From NCBI GenBank assembly GCA_963169455.1, contig CAUJDW010000095.1, forward strand, positions 1 to 45,877: DNA of 45,877 nt, in the 5' to 3' direction. The stretch comes from Bacteroidota bacterium. Lineage in GTDB: Bacteria; Bacteroidota; Bacteroidia; Chitinophagales; Saprospiraceae. Position 1 is the stretch's first letter; the number at the start of each line of letters is the position of its first letter. The position numbers were made by a program, and so were the translations under genes. Of this stretch, positions 24,001 through 32,115 are shown piece after piece. The notes beneath the pieces are model-generated. The model did not search any database. It saw only the letters and a list, made by a program, of their open reading frames with translations, and was not told where the DNA came from.

Positions 24001-25891
24001 CGAAAACAAAGTGCAACAAATCCACATCGTCGGAGAATATGCCAAAAAAATGGTACACGACTATATGGGCGCGCTGCGCTTTGTGGACGATTATTTTCAG
24101 TTGAACTACTCTTCTTTTCTGGGCAGGTATTTCCCCGGAGCGCGCGGCGCGGAGATCAGGAGAAACATTACGCCTTCCAAATACCGGCAATTATTCGAAA
24201 CCCTTTCCGAGGCGCAGCGCCAGATCATTGACGATAAGCACAGCCCCCATCTGGTGGTGGCCGCCGGGCCGGGCAGCGGCAAAACCAAAGTGTTGGCCCA
24301 CAAACTTGCCGCGCTCCTGCTCATGGAAGATGTGAAACACGAGCAGTTGTTAATGCTCACCTTTTCGCGGGCAGCGGCAACGGAGTTTAAAAAACGCCTG
24401 ATGGCGCTCATCGGCAACGCCGCCCATTTTGTGGAAATCAAGACCTTTCATTCCTATTGTTTCGACCTGTTGGGCCGCGTCGGCAGCCTCGAAAAATCGG
24501 ACAGCATCCTTCAGGATGCCGTGGAGAAGATCCGGAACGGCGAAATCGAGCCCAACCGGATCACCAAAACGGTGCTGGTCATCGACGAAGCACAGGACAT
24601 GAACGCCGATGAGTTTGCCTTAGTCGACATTTTAATGGAAAAAAATGAGGGCCTGCGCGTGATTGCCGTGGGCGACGATGACCAGAATATTTTTGAGTTT
24701 CGAGGCGCCGATTCCCGCTATCTGACTGAACTCATCGAACGGCGGCAAGCTACGAAGTACGAACTGACGGCCAATTTCCGAAGCTGCCCCCAAATCGTCG
24801 CCTTCGCCAATGCTTTTGCCAAAACTATTTCCAAACGGCTGAAAACCGATGACATCATTCCGCATCATACGACGGCCGGCCATTTGAAATTGGTATCCTA
24901 CCAAAGCAGGCATCTCGTAGAACCCCTGATACGCGACTTGCTCGCCACCGATTTGAGCGGTACGGCCTGTGTGCTTACAAAAACCAACGAAGAGGCCGCT
25001 CAAATCGCCGGCCTGCTGCTGCAGCACGGCAGGCCCGCCAAACTTATCCAAAGCAACGACGGCTTCCAGCTTCAAAACCTGTTGGAAGTGCGGTACTTTA
25101 TGGATGCATTGGCGCCCCACTCGGCCAGCATCGCACCGGAAGATTGGGAAAATGCCAAACGCGCGGTGTATGACAAATTCAGGTTCAGCCCGAAATTCGA
25201 AATCGTGCTTAATTTAGTTAAGGACTTTCAGGAGATCAATCCAAAAACCAAGTATGTATCTGATTTTCAATCATTCGTGAGAGAATCGAAGATCGAGGAT
25301 TTCTATCGGCAGGAGAGCGATACGATATTTGTTTCGACGATACACAAGGCCAAAGGCCGGGAGTTTGACCACGTTTTCCTGATGCTCGACGGCTTCAACG
25401 TAGACTCCGACGAGGCCAGGCGCCAGATATACGTCGCCCTCACCCGCGCCAAAAGCCGTTTGGCTATACATACCAACGGGCGTTTTTTCCACCACATCCA
25501 TTTACCGGACGTAGAGCGCGTGGAAAATACGGAGCGCTGGCTGCCGCCGCCTAAAATTGCCGTCCAACTCACGCACAAAGACGTTTATCTCGGCTATTTT
25601 GCCTTCGTTCAACATCGTGTGGAGGGCCTGATGAGCGGACAAGATCTGTTAATTCAGGCCGAAGGCCTGGCGGATCAAAGCGGGAACCTGGTTTTGAAAT
25701 TTTCCAAAAAATTTCACGAGCAACTCCTTGCCCACCGCGCCGCCGGATACGCGCCGGCCGAAGCGCGGGTCAATTTCATCGTGTACTGGACGGGCCAGGA
25801 ACAGGCGCAGGAGTTCAGGGTGGTGTTGCCGGAGTTGGTTTTTGAAATGGGACGGGAATCTATTTCCTGTTTAGATTTACAAAATCCATAA
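21056..25891 (+). CDS. DnaQ-like exonuclease - RecQ helicase - UvrD helicase fusion protein
   Basis: The 1611-residue protein joins three nucleic-acid enzymes. Residues 1-~130 resemble a DEDD exonuclease: Asp8 and Glu10 in 'AFFDTETG', then 'CGHNIFQHDLKF'. Residues ~265-640 form a RecQ-type SF2 helicase: Walker A 'PTGGGKSITFQ' (287-291), DEAH 388-391, and 'YVQEAGRAGRDEK' near 576. Residues ~1050-1500 form a UvrD/Rep-type SF1 helicase: 'GPGSGKTK' (Lys1076), 'IDEAQDM' (1177-1181), 'QNIFEFRGADSRYL' and 'YVALTRAKSRL' near 1463. A Cys-x3-Cys-x2-Cys-x2-His group (232-242) precedes the RecQ part. DNA repair, recombination or defence are all possible roles. The start is the ATG at 21056. The end overlaps the convergent DUF4143 gene by 32 bases. 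Confidence 0.88.
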   Translation: MPSIAFFDTETGRNGKKIFDIGGCRDDGRQFHDASLEGFTLFLRGADFVCGHNIFQHDLKFVRPALAAAGIPPENAIDTLPWSPLLFPQKPYHALVKDDKLQTDAINNPLNDALKARDLFHDEVAAFSRLDPGLKMIFYGLLQDQAAFSGFFKFLRFQPEKPDVTALIFQEFGADICEKADVARFADENPIELAYALAIIHCRSRFSATPPWVLRNYPEIERVIAYLRNKPCLQGCAYCDQHLDIFKGLKQFFGFEHYRTYEGEPLQEKAVRAAVQDRSLLAIFPTGGGKSITFQVPALMSGQSMKALTVVISPLQSLMKDQVDNLERAGITEAATINGLLDPIERAKSFERVEDGSAALLYISPESLRSKSIERLLLGRKIARFVIDEAHCFSAWGQDFRVDYLYIADFINNLQEKKNLSDPIPVSCFTATAKQKVIEDICAYFREKLNLELDVFRASAARSNLHYKVLEKEGDEDKYNALRNLIEDKNCPAIVYVSRTRKASELAGWLQADGFNARAFHGKMEASEKTENQNAFIAGTVQIMVATSAFGMGVDKKDVGLVVHFDISDSLENYVQEAGRAGRDEKIEADCYVLFNEEDLSKHFILLNQTKLNIQEIKQIWNAIKFITKYRTSVSNSPLEIARKAGWDDSVAEIETRVTTAIAALEEAGYLRRRQNMPRIYANSILSKTAQEAIEKIEKSDRFGPGSQKTDAIRILKKLFSSKSKAQAADSEAAESRIDYISDHLGIVREEVIQIINLLREEKILADAKDLTAFIKRGEQKNRSLAIVETFYQIEQFLLTQLDEAERDFSLKALNEAAEAAGCTGVSPQRLKTILNFWAIKHWIKRAPRDFANQIIVVQAKDSPQNLREKLGKRHELARSVIEYLYEKSKPAAAGNGQAEEVLVEFSVLELKENFERQSGLFQQTTTSEAVEDALFYLSRIEALKIEGGFLVVYNRLNIVRLEENNKIQYKNEDYQKLNQFYENKVQQIHIVGEYAKKMVHDYMGALRFVDDYFQLNYSSFLGRYFPGARGAEIRRNITPSKYRQLFETLSEAQRQIIDDKHSPHLVVAAGPGSGKTKVLAHKLAALLLMEDVKHEQLLMLTFSRAAATEFKKRLMALIGNAAHFVEIKTFHSYCFDLLGRVGSLEKSDSILQDAVEKIRNGEIEPNRITKTVLVIDEAQDMNADEFALVDILMEKNEGLRVIAVGDDDQNIFEFRGADSRYLTELIERRQATKYELTANFRSCPQIVAFANAFAKTISKRLKTDDIIPHHTTAGHLKLVSYQSRHLVEPLIRDLLATDLSGTACVLTKTNEEAAQIAGLLLQHGRPAKLIQSNDGFQLQNLLEVRYFMDALAPHSASIAPEDWENAKRAVYDKFRFSPKFEIVLNLVKDFQEINPKTKYVSDFQSFVRESKIEDFYRQESDTIFVSTIHKAKGREFDHVFLMLDGFNVDSDEARRQIYVALTRAKSRLAIHTNGRFFHHIHLPDVERVENTERWLPPPKIAVQLTHKDVYLGYFAFVQHRVEGLMSGQDLLIQAEGLADQSGNLVLKFSKKFHEQLLAHRAAGYAPAEARVNFIVYWTGQEQAQEFRVVLPELVFEMGRESISCLDLQNP

Positions 25892-27011
25892 AATTATCGC
25901 GGTTGATACATTGGAACGTAGCCGCCGGATAGGTTTCCGCCCAGGTTCTGGGGACGTTCGATTTTTTGGAGCCCCATTTAAACTCATATCCGTTCAGTCG
26001 GCCGCCGAATTCTTCCACATAATCCAACTCGGCGCCGGTATGAGTGCGCCAAAAATAGCGGTTCGCGAAGTGAAAATGGTAGCCGGACGTTTTCAGCCGT
26101 TCAACAAGGAGGAAATTTTCCCATAGTTGCCCTACATCCTTGCGAGCAGACAAACGGCTGAAATTTTCGATCAGGGCATTGCGCACGCCGAGATCATAGA
26201 AATATATCTTGCCCATTTTGGCCATCTCCTTGCGCAAGTTGCGGCTGAAACCGCCGAGCCGGAAGATGACAAATGATTTTTCCAGCAAATCCAGATAGTT
26301 TTGTACCGCATCCCGATTGATTTGCAGCGTATTGGCCAACTCATTGACAGATACGAGGCTGCCTGTTTGCCAGGCCAGAAGTTTGAGGAGTTGCCTGAGT
26401 TTCTCCGGATAGCGGATATTGGCTAAAGTCAGGATATCCTTGTATAAATAGGATTGGGTTAGTTCCTGCAGATAGCGCTGCTTTTTTTGATGGTTTCCGA
26501 TGTTGAGCACCTCGGGATACAGCCCGTACAACAGCCAATCCTCTAATTGGAGGCTTACCTCGGCGTCATTGGCGCCTTGGTGTTGGGCCCATTCTTCCAC
26601 ACTGATGGGAAAAAGCTGGTAGGTCCAGGTTCGCCCGGTGAGCGGCTCCTTTACCCGGTTGGCCAAATCGAGCGTCGACGAACCGGTAACGATAATTTTC
26701 AACTGAGGCAAATGATCGTGCAAAAGTTTCAGATTGATGCCGATATCAGGTACGCGCTGGGCCTCATCGATAAAAAGCAGGTCGTAGCCTTCCACCAACC
26801 CTTTAAGTTGTTTAAGATTACGGCTGGAGAGCGCCTCCAAAAAAGGCATGTTATCGGCGTTGATCTCCAACACCTTGCCGGGATATTCGCGCATCAACTC
26901 GCGCACCAAGGTCGTTTTGCCCACCTGGCGTGCGCCATAGATCACCAGCACCTTGTCGGATTGGGCTAAGTCCTGCGCTACGTTTTTTTGGTGGAACCTC
27001 TTGATAAGCAT
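25860..27011 (-). CDS. ATPase with C-terminal DUF4143
   Basis: The 383-residue protein is an AAA-type ATPase: Walker A 'VIYGARQVGKTTLVRELM' at about 24-41, Walker B 'LLFIDEAQRVPDI' near 98, sensor 'IIVTGSSTLDLANRV', then the DUF4143 region with 'LLKLLAWQTGSLVSVNELAN' and 'RYFWRTHTGAELDYVEEF'. The last part resembles a PD-(D/E)xK nuclease-like fold known in this family. Such genes are frequent, mobile and functionally undefined. The local GC content is lower than that of flanking genes by eye. Its stop lies inside the 3' end of the helicase-fusion gene. Confidence 0.9.
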   Translation of the reverse strand: MLIKRFHQKNVAQDLAQSDKVLVIYGARQVGKTTLVRELMREYPGKVLEINADNMPFLEALSSRNLKQLKGLVEGYDLLFIDEAQRVPDIGINLKLLHDHLPQLKIIVTGSSTLDLANRVKEPLTGRTWTYQLFPISVEEWAQHQGANDAEVSLQLEDWLLYGLYPEVLNIGNHQKKQRYLQELTQSYLYKDILTLANIRYPEKLRQLLKLLAWQTGSLVSVNELANTLQINRDAVQNYLDLLEKSFVIFRLGGFSRNLRKEMAKMGKIYFYDLGVRNALIENFSRLSARKDVGQLWENFLLVERLKTSGYHFHFANRYFWRTHTGAELDYVEEFGGRLNGYEFKWGSKKSNVPRTWAETYPAATFQCINRDNFMDFVNLNRK

Positions 27012-27033
27012 GATAGACTAAAAAGTTTTAAGC

Positions 27034-27079
27034 AAAATACGCTATTTCTGCTGGTTAACCAACAGAAATAGCGCCTTTT
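27034..27079. terminator. Hairpin downstream of the amine oxidase gene
   Basis: CGCTATTTCTG at 27040-27050 pairs with CAGAAATAGCG at 27063-27073, around an inner GGTTAACC palindrome. The arms extend to 17 bases with one mismatch. It lies 28 bases beyond the minus-strand oxidase stop. T-rich runs follow on both strands (CCTTTTT on plus, TATTTTG on minus). Confidence 0.6.
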
Positions 27080-27100
27080 TAAATGATCAATCATGCCAAA

Positions 27101-28471
27101 TTACCCTTTGATGACCCGCTCCGCCTCCCGCACCCCCGACAAATACGCCCCGTGCACCGTGCCGTGGAAGGCCGCAATCGTCGCCTCCCCGGCGAAATGA
27201 ATGCGCCCCATGGGCTCGGCGATGGCTGCAAAATCGCTGGCGGTGGCGCCCACGGGCACGAAGGAATACGACCCCCTGGAGAAGGGGTTGGCCTGCCAGC
27301 GCGTCACCGCGATGTCCCGGAATTCGATCTCCCGGTGCGGGTAGGCTTTGTGGAGGATCTCCTGCCAGCTGCGTTGGATCGTTTCCTCGTCCTGCTCCTC
27401 TACCCAGTGGGCGGCATCCGCCACGGGCATGGCAATGAGGATCGGCTGCCCACTGTAGTGGTGGTGGTTCAGCAGGATGCTGTTGTGTTCACTCCGGCCG
27501 TTTTGGAGAACCAGAAAATCGGGGTTGCCGCTCCAGAATTTTTCGGTGAAACGCATGGCCACTTTGTTGAACAGGCCCAGCCGCAACCGGGATAGCGCCC
27601 GGGCCTTTTCTTCGGACAGGCCAGGGGAAAACTGAATGCGCCCGTTCTGCAAAATACTCAGGGGAACGGTGACGATGGAAAAATCCGCCTCGAATACATC
27701 GTTACCGGCCAGCACTTCCACCTGCTGTCCCTGCTGCCGGATTTCCCGCACTTCCGTATGGAGCTGCACCGGCACGCCCTGTAGCAGGTGATTTACCAGG
27801 GTATCGTAGCCACCGAGTACGAGTTGGTCTTTTCCGAGCGCTTCCCCCATATCGGCGCCCAGGTAATGGCCGGCGGAGGCGTCGCTGAGGCTGGCGGCCA
27901 GGGTTTGGGCGTAGGCTTCCCGGTTGAAGCGAAGCATCGCCTGTTGGGTGGGGGACAAGCCCGAATCGGAAGCGACATGGTCAAAAACCTGCCGGATAGA
28001 AAGGCTGTCTTCCGTACCGGCCAGCTCCGGCCAGGCCCGCTGTATCTTGTTTTGAAGCTTCATAGAAAAAAGCAGCGCCTGCAGGTGGTTGACCTTCTGG
28101 CCTTCACCATCGAAAAGCTGAAAGCGGTAGTAGTTGGTTTTTTTCATGGCGACGCCGAGTTGGCGCAACTGCTCATCGATCTGGTTATCGGGATGGGCGG
28201 TGTTGTGCACCCAGTTGGCGCCCAGCTCCAGGTTGACGCCCCAGCCGCGGAAGGTGTGGATGCGGCCGCCCACCCGGCTGCCGGCCTCCAGCACCTGTAG
28301 CTCGAAGCCTTCGTCGGCCAGCGTTCGGGCTGCCGCTGCCCCCGCCAGGCCGGCGCCGATGATGATCACTTTCGGGCGGCTGAGGTTGCGGTTGCGGCCG
28401 TAGGCCAGGTTCCATAGGGGCAGAGCCGCCAGCCCGGTGAGCAGGCGCCGGGAAAAAGTCCTTCTGTCCAT
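27101..28471 (-). CDS. Flavin-containing amine oxidase family protein, probably Tat-exported
   Basis: From the ATG at 28471 the 456-residue protein begins with a twin-arginine-like leader (RRTFSRRLLTGLAALPLW). The FAD-binding Rossmann motif 'VIIIGAGLAGAAAARTLADE' follows at about 35-54, with 'GSRVGGRIHTF' shortly after. A C-terminal FAD motif, 'GRIHFAGEATIAAFHGTVHG', marks it as a monoamine or polyamine oxidase-type enzyme. The substrate is not deducible. An upstream in-frame Met (28492) would displace the leader. It is the last gene of an apparent Uma2 - Crp/Fnr - oxidase run, 58 bases after the regulator gene. Confidence 0.9.
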   Translation of the reverse strand: MDRRTFSRRLLTGLAALPLWNLAYGRNRNLSRPKVIIIGAGLAGAAAARTLADEGFELQVLEAGSRVGGRIHTFRGWGVNLELGANWVHNTAHPDNQIDEQLRQLGVAMKKTNYYRFQLFDGEGQKVNHLQALLFSMKLQNKIQRAWPELAGTEDSLSIRQVFDHVASDSGLSPTQQAMLRFNREAYAQTLAASLSDASAGHYLGADMGEALGKDQLVLGGYDTLVNHLLQGVPVQLHTEVREIRQQGQQVEVLAGNDVFEADFSIVTVPLSILQNGRIQFSPGLSEEKARALSRLRLGLFNKVAMRFTEKFWSGNPDFLVLQNGRSEHNSILLNHHHYSGQPILIAMPVADAAHWVEEQDEETIQRSWQEILHKAYPHREIEFRDIAVTRWQANPFSRGSYSFVPVGATASDFAAIAEPMGRIHFAGEATIAAFHGTVHGAYLSGVREAERVIKG

Positions 28472-28529
28472 ATCCGTTTCTTTTTCCGGCAAAGAAACCG
28501 GCCGCAGGGCGCAAATCCTTTGACAAATG

Positions 28530-29108
28530 TTACAAATTCATACGGCCCCGGAGCCGGCTCAGGGTTTCCCGGCTGATGCCCAGGTAGGAGGCGATGTAGG
28601 TGAGGGGAATGCGTTGGAAAACCTCCGGTTCGTTGTCCAGCAGGTACCGGTAACGCTCCATGCCGCTGCGATGCTGCAGGTAGAACAGCCGCTCTTCCAG
28701 GAAAGCCGTGTATTCTTCGATAACGAGGCGCACGAAGTTGCTGGCCTCCAGGCTGGTTTGTTGCAGCGGCCGTAGGGTGTTCAGGTTGATGGCGATCAGG
28801 CGGCTGTCTTCCACCAGCTGTATCGTTTCCCGGGAGGGCTGCCCCAGATAATTTTGAAAAGACCCCACCATTTCGCCCTCAAAAGCGAACCAGGTATTCA
28901 CTTCGACGCCGTCTTTGAGGTAGAAACTGCGCACAGCGCCCTGCAAAAGGTAGTAGGTGTAGGGATGGCGCCGGCCTTCCTGCACCAGCATATGCCCCTT
29001 TTCATGGCGCTGAAGGGTGAGATGCCGGCTGATTTCGGCTGTCCCTGCCGCCTGGCCGGAAAGCAAGGGGCCGCAATACAGGGCAATGAAGCGGCCTATT
29101 TCTTCCAT
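28530..29108 (-). CDS. Crp/Fnr family transcriptional regulator (cyclic-nucleotide-binding fold)
   Basis: The 192-residue product has a cNMP-binding beta-roll: 'HEKGHMLVQEGRRHPYTYYL', then 'LLQGAVRSFYLKDGVEVNTW' and 'FEGEMVGSFQNYL'. A short C-terminal region follows with 'ERIPLTYIASYLGISRETLS'-like helix-turn-helix ('IASYLGISRETLSRLRG'). This is the common Bacteroidota Crp type. The ligand is unknown, and I do not see the full set of cAMP-contact residues. Its ATG lies two bases after the Uma2 stop, so the genes are probably cotranscribed. An adenylate cyclase gene is present at 36788-38056, but a link is speculative. Confidence 0.9.
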   Translation of the reverse strand: MEEIGRFIALYCGPLLSGQAAGTAEISRHLTLQRHEKGHMLVQEGRRHPYTYYLLQGAVRSFYLKDGVEVNTWFAFEGEMVGSFQNYLGQPSRETIQLVEDSRLIAINLNTLRPLQQTSLEASNFVRLVIEEYTAFLEERLFYLQHRSGMERYRYLLDNEPEVFQRIPLTYIASYLGISRETLSRLRGRMNL

Positions 29109-29110
29109 GG

Positions 29111-29743
29111 CTACATCCGCACATAATGCTCATCCCAGGGCTCTTCCGCCAGGTCCATCTCAGGAAAAATTTCGACCAGGTCGATCTCCAGGTTTGGAAA
29201 GAGCACCGGGCGGATCTTATCCTCCTTTACAAAGGGAGGCAGGCCGATGTATTTCCCCTTTTCATTCAGGGTGTAGATGAGTACGCTCTGTTCCTGGGGG
29301 AATACGATCCAGTACTCCTTCACGCCGGAAAACTCATACACTTCAAACTTGTCCTTCATGTCTTTCCGGGAAGTACTCGGCGAGGCGATCTCGATGATCC
29401 AGTCCGGCGCGCCGAGGCAGCCGCGGATATCGATTTTGCTGCGGTCACAGATGACGGAAATGTCCGGCTGGACTACGGTTTGTATCTCATCATCCCTTAC
29501 CTGATCGGGCGGGAGGGGCAGGCGAACGTCAAAAGGGGCGTGGAACACCTTACAGGATTTATTCCCAAAAAAATAGCCGATCTTCAAAAACAGGTTGCCG
29601 GAAATATCCTGATGGTAGGTATTGGGCGCGGGAGACATTTTAAATATTTTCCCCCTGATCAATTCGACCGCCTCTTCGAAGGTCCAGCTGAGGTAATCGG
29701 CGTAGGTATAGGTTTTGCTGAGATCCAGGTCTTTCAACTTCAT
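29111..29743 (-). CDS. Uma2 family endonuclease-like protein
   Basis: From the ATG at 29743 the 210-residue product shows the Uma2 (DUF820) PD-(D/E)xK-like core: 'SWTFEEAVELIRGKIFKMSP', then 'VVQPDISVICDRSKIDIRG' and 'GAPDWIIEIASPSTSRKDMK', with 'DKFEVYEFSGVKEYWIVFP' after it. The catalytic-type Asp, Glu and following residues are in place. The biological role of this widespread family is not established. The longer frame from 29854 adds a proline-rich, non-family N-terminus and is not adopted. It is directly upstream of the Crp/Fnr gene. Confidence 0.87.
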   Translation of the reverse strand: MKLKDLDLSKTYTYADYLSWTFEEAVELIRGKIFKMSPAPNTYHQDISGNLFLKIGYFFGNKSCKVFHAPFDVRLPLPPDQVRDDEIQTVVQPDISVICDRSKIDIRGCLGAPDWIIEIASPSTSRKDMKDKFEVYEFSGVKEYWIVFPQEQSVLIYTLNEKGKYIGLPPFVKEDKIRPVLFPNLEIDLVEIFPEMDLAEEPWDEHYVRM

Positions 29744-29883
29744 GATTCCTGTTTTGGGATGACGAGAAGCTTTTTTCAAAAATAGAGAAATTCCGGCTTC
29801 CGGGCAATCGGCAGCCGGGGGGCTGCCGGGCTCTGAAATAACAGAATTTTTCACATTCCTTTTCTTATGCCGCAGAAAAGCCT

Positions 29884-29891
29884 TACCTTTG
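29884..29891 (+). promoter_or_regulatory. -7 promoter box of the S1 gene
   Basis: TACCTTTG matches TAnnTTTG exactly and lies 41 bases before the rpsA start codon, in an otherwise AT-rich leader. Confidence 0.5.
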
Positions 29892-29932
29892 CCGCGCTAA
29901 AATTTATTCGTTAACCAAAAAGCATTCTTTCA

Positions 29933-31990
29933 ATGCTGGATGACAACAAAGTAGAACAGGAAGGGCAGGAAACGCCCGAGGAACAGCCCGAACAGGAGGC
30001 TGCCGAAGAAACCGCCACTCCGGTTGGTGAAACCGAAGATACCGTCCTCGACGAGGAAGAGGAGGAGGAAGAAGCAGTGGTGGTGGTGAAAACCACCATC
30101 GTTGACGATGAAGAAGAAGTACACGAGGAAGACGACGATGACGAGGACATAGACCTCCTGGAAGATCAGCCTGTGCACGTGGGCACCGCCCACGACGACT
30201 TCGACTGGAACGCCGGCAAGCGCGCCCATGTCGCTTACTCAAAGGAAGACCTCGACAAGTACACCGAGCAGTACGAATCCACGCTTTCTTCCGTGCTCGA
30301 GAACGAGATCGTCAAAGGCCGCGTCACCTCCGTCAATGACGGCGACGTGGTGCTGGACATCAACTTCAAGTCGGACGGCCTGGTGCCGCTCTCCGAATTC
30401 CGCGACACCCCCGACCTGACGATCGGCGATTTCGTGGATGTGTATGTCGAACAGCAGGAAGACGCCCGCGGCCAGCTGGTGCTCTCCCGCCGCAAGGCCA
30501 AGCTGCTGCGCGCCTGGGAAAACATCGTCGACTCGTATGAGAACGGCACCGTTATCAAAGGCACGGTCATCAGCAAGACCAAGGGCGGCCTGATCGTCGA
30601 CTGCGGCGGCCTGGAAACCTTCCTGCCCGGCTCGCAAATCGACATCAAGCCCATCATCGATTACGATTCATACGTGGGCAAAACCATGGAGTTCAAGGTC
30701 GTCAAGATCAACGAGCAGATCAAGAACGCCGTGGTGTCGCACAAGGCCCTCATCGAAAGCGACCTGGCCGAGCAGCGCGAAGCCATCATCGCCAGCCTCG
30801 AAAAAGGGCAGGTGCTCGAAGGCCTGGTCAAGAATATCACCGATTTCGGCGCCTTCCTCGACCTGGGCGGCGTGGACGGCCTGCTCTACATCACCGACAT
30901 CTCCTGGGGCCGTATCAACCACCCCAGCGAAGTGCTGTCCCTCAACCAGAAGATCAACGTGGTGGTGCTCGACTTCGACGAGAACAAGAAGCGCATCTCC
31001 CTCGGCCTGAAGCAACTGCAACCCCACCCCTGGGAAGTGCTCAACGCCGACATCAAAGAGGGCTCCGTGGTCAAGGGCAAGATCGTCAATATCGAAGATT
31101 ACGGCGCTTTCCTCGAAATCCAACCGGGCGTAGAAGGCCTCATCCACGTGTCGGAAGTAAGCTGGAGCAACCAGCCCATCAACGCGCGTGAGTTCTTCAA
31201 ACTCGGCCAGGAATACGAGGCCAAGGTGGTCACTATCGACCGCGACGACCGCAAGATGTCCCTCTCGGTCAAACAACTGTCGAAAGACCCCTGGAGCGAG
31301 ATCGAAATCCGCTACCCCGTGAGCAGCCGCCACTCCGGCGAGGTCAAAAACCTCATGCCCTACGGCGTCTTCGTCGAACTCGAACCCGGCATCGGCGGCA
31401 TGATCCACATCTCCGACCTGTCGTGGACCAAGCGCTTCTCCCACCCCTCGGAAGTGACCAAGGTGGGCGAAAACATCGACGTGGTCATCCTCGAAATCGA
31501 CAAGGACAACCGCAAACTGTCGCTCGGCCATAAGCAACTGGAAGAGAACCCCTGGGATACCTTCGAAAACGTGTTCCCCGTGGGCTCCTACCACGAAGCG
31601 ACCATCATCCGCCGCGACGACCGCGGCGCTATCGTGCAGCTGCCCTACGGCCTGGAAGCCTTCGCGCCCATCAAACACATCCGCAAGGAAGACGGCCAAC
31701 TGGCAGAAGTGGAGGAAACCCTGACCGTCAAAGTCATCGAGTTCAACCGCGACGATAAGCGAATCCTCGTTTCCCACATGCGATACCTCGAAGATATCCG
31801 CCGCGAAGCGGAAGAAGAGGTGCGCAAAGAGAAACAGGCCGACCGCCAACGCACCCGCACCGCCGTCAAAAAACAACAGTCCACCGTCGAGAAATCTACC
31901 CTCGGCGACCTCGATGTGTTCTCGCAGCTGAAGGAACAGTTGCAGGACAACGAAGAGAATAAAACTGAGGAAAAAGAGGACCAAGAATAA
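29933..31990 (+). CDS. rpsA: 30S ribosomal protein S1
   Basis: The 685-residue protein contains six S1 (OB-fold) RNA-binding repeats from about residue 115 to 640, e.g. 'GLVKNITDFGAFLDLGGVDG', 'GKIVNIEDYGAFLEIQPGVE' and 'GEVKNLMPYGVFVELEPGIG'. The N-terminal ~75 residues are extremely acidic (runs of Glu and Asp), and the C-terminus is a charged, Lys/Gln/Glu-rich tail. S1 recruits mRNA to the small ribosomal subunit. In Bacteroidota, where Shine-Dalgarno sequences are scarce, its role is thought to be especially important. An acidic leader is common for the phylum. It is followed by a clear intrinsic terminator at 32038-32077. Confidence 0.96.
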   Translation: MLDDNKVEQEGQETPEEQPEQEAAEETATPVGETEDTVLDEEEEEEEAVVVVKTTIVDDEEEVHEEDDDDEDIDLLEDQPVHVGTAHDDFDWNAGKRAHVAYSKEDLDKYTEQYESTLSSVLENEIVKGRVTSVNDGDVVLDINFKSDGLVPLSEFRDTPDLTIGDFVDVYVEQQEDARGQLVLSRRKAKLLRAWENIVDSYENGTVIKGTVISKTKGGLIVDCGGLETFLPGSQIDIKPIIDYDSYVGKTMEFKVVKINEQIKNAVVSHKALIESDLAEQREAIIASLEKGQVLEGLVKNITDFGAFLDLGGVDGLLYITDISWGRINHPSEVLSLNQKINVVVLDFDENKKRISLGLKQLQPHPWEVLNADIKEGSVVKGKIVNIEDYGAFLEIQPGVEGLIHVSEVSWSNQPINAREFFKLGQEYEAKVVTIDRDDRKMSLSVKQLSKDPWSEIEIRYPVSSRHSGEVKNLMPYGVFVELEPGIGGMIHISDLSWTKRFSHPSEVTKVGENIDVVILEIDKDNRKLSLGHKQLEENPWDTFENVFPVGSYHEATIIRRDDRGAIVQLPYGLEAFAPIKHIRKEDGQLAEVEETLTVKVIEFNRDDKRILVSHMRYLEDIRREAEEEVRKEKQADRQRTRTAVKKQQSTVEKSTLGDLDVFSQLKEQLQDNEENKTEEKEDQE

Positions 31991-32037
31991 AGTGAATAAC
32001 CGGTAAGGGTATTCGCCAGCTCTTGGCAAGCATTCCA

Positions 32038-32077
32038 ATACCCTGCAGTTGACAAAGCTGCAGGGTATTTGTTTTTT
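32038..32077 (+). terminator. Rho-independent terminator of rpsA
   Basis: ATACCCTGCAG (32038-32048) and its exact inverse CTGCAGGGTAT (32058-32068) form an 11-base stem with a nine-base loop, followed by TTGTTTTTTT. It lies 48 bases beyond the rpsA stop. Confidence 0.88.
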
Positions 32078-32115
32078 TGTAAAAAAGGGGTATTTTATTT
32101 GAAAATTTTCGAGAT

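Noticed and set aside
30668-32038. 456-codon frame antisense to ribosomal protein S1
   Set aside because: It is a shadow of the S1 codon pattern; its sequence is Val/Phe/Asp-biased and has no domain.
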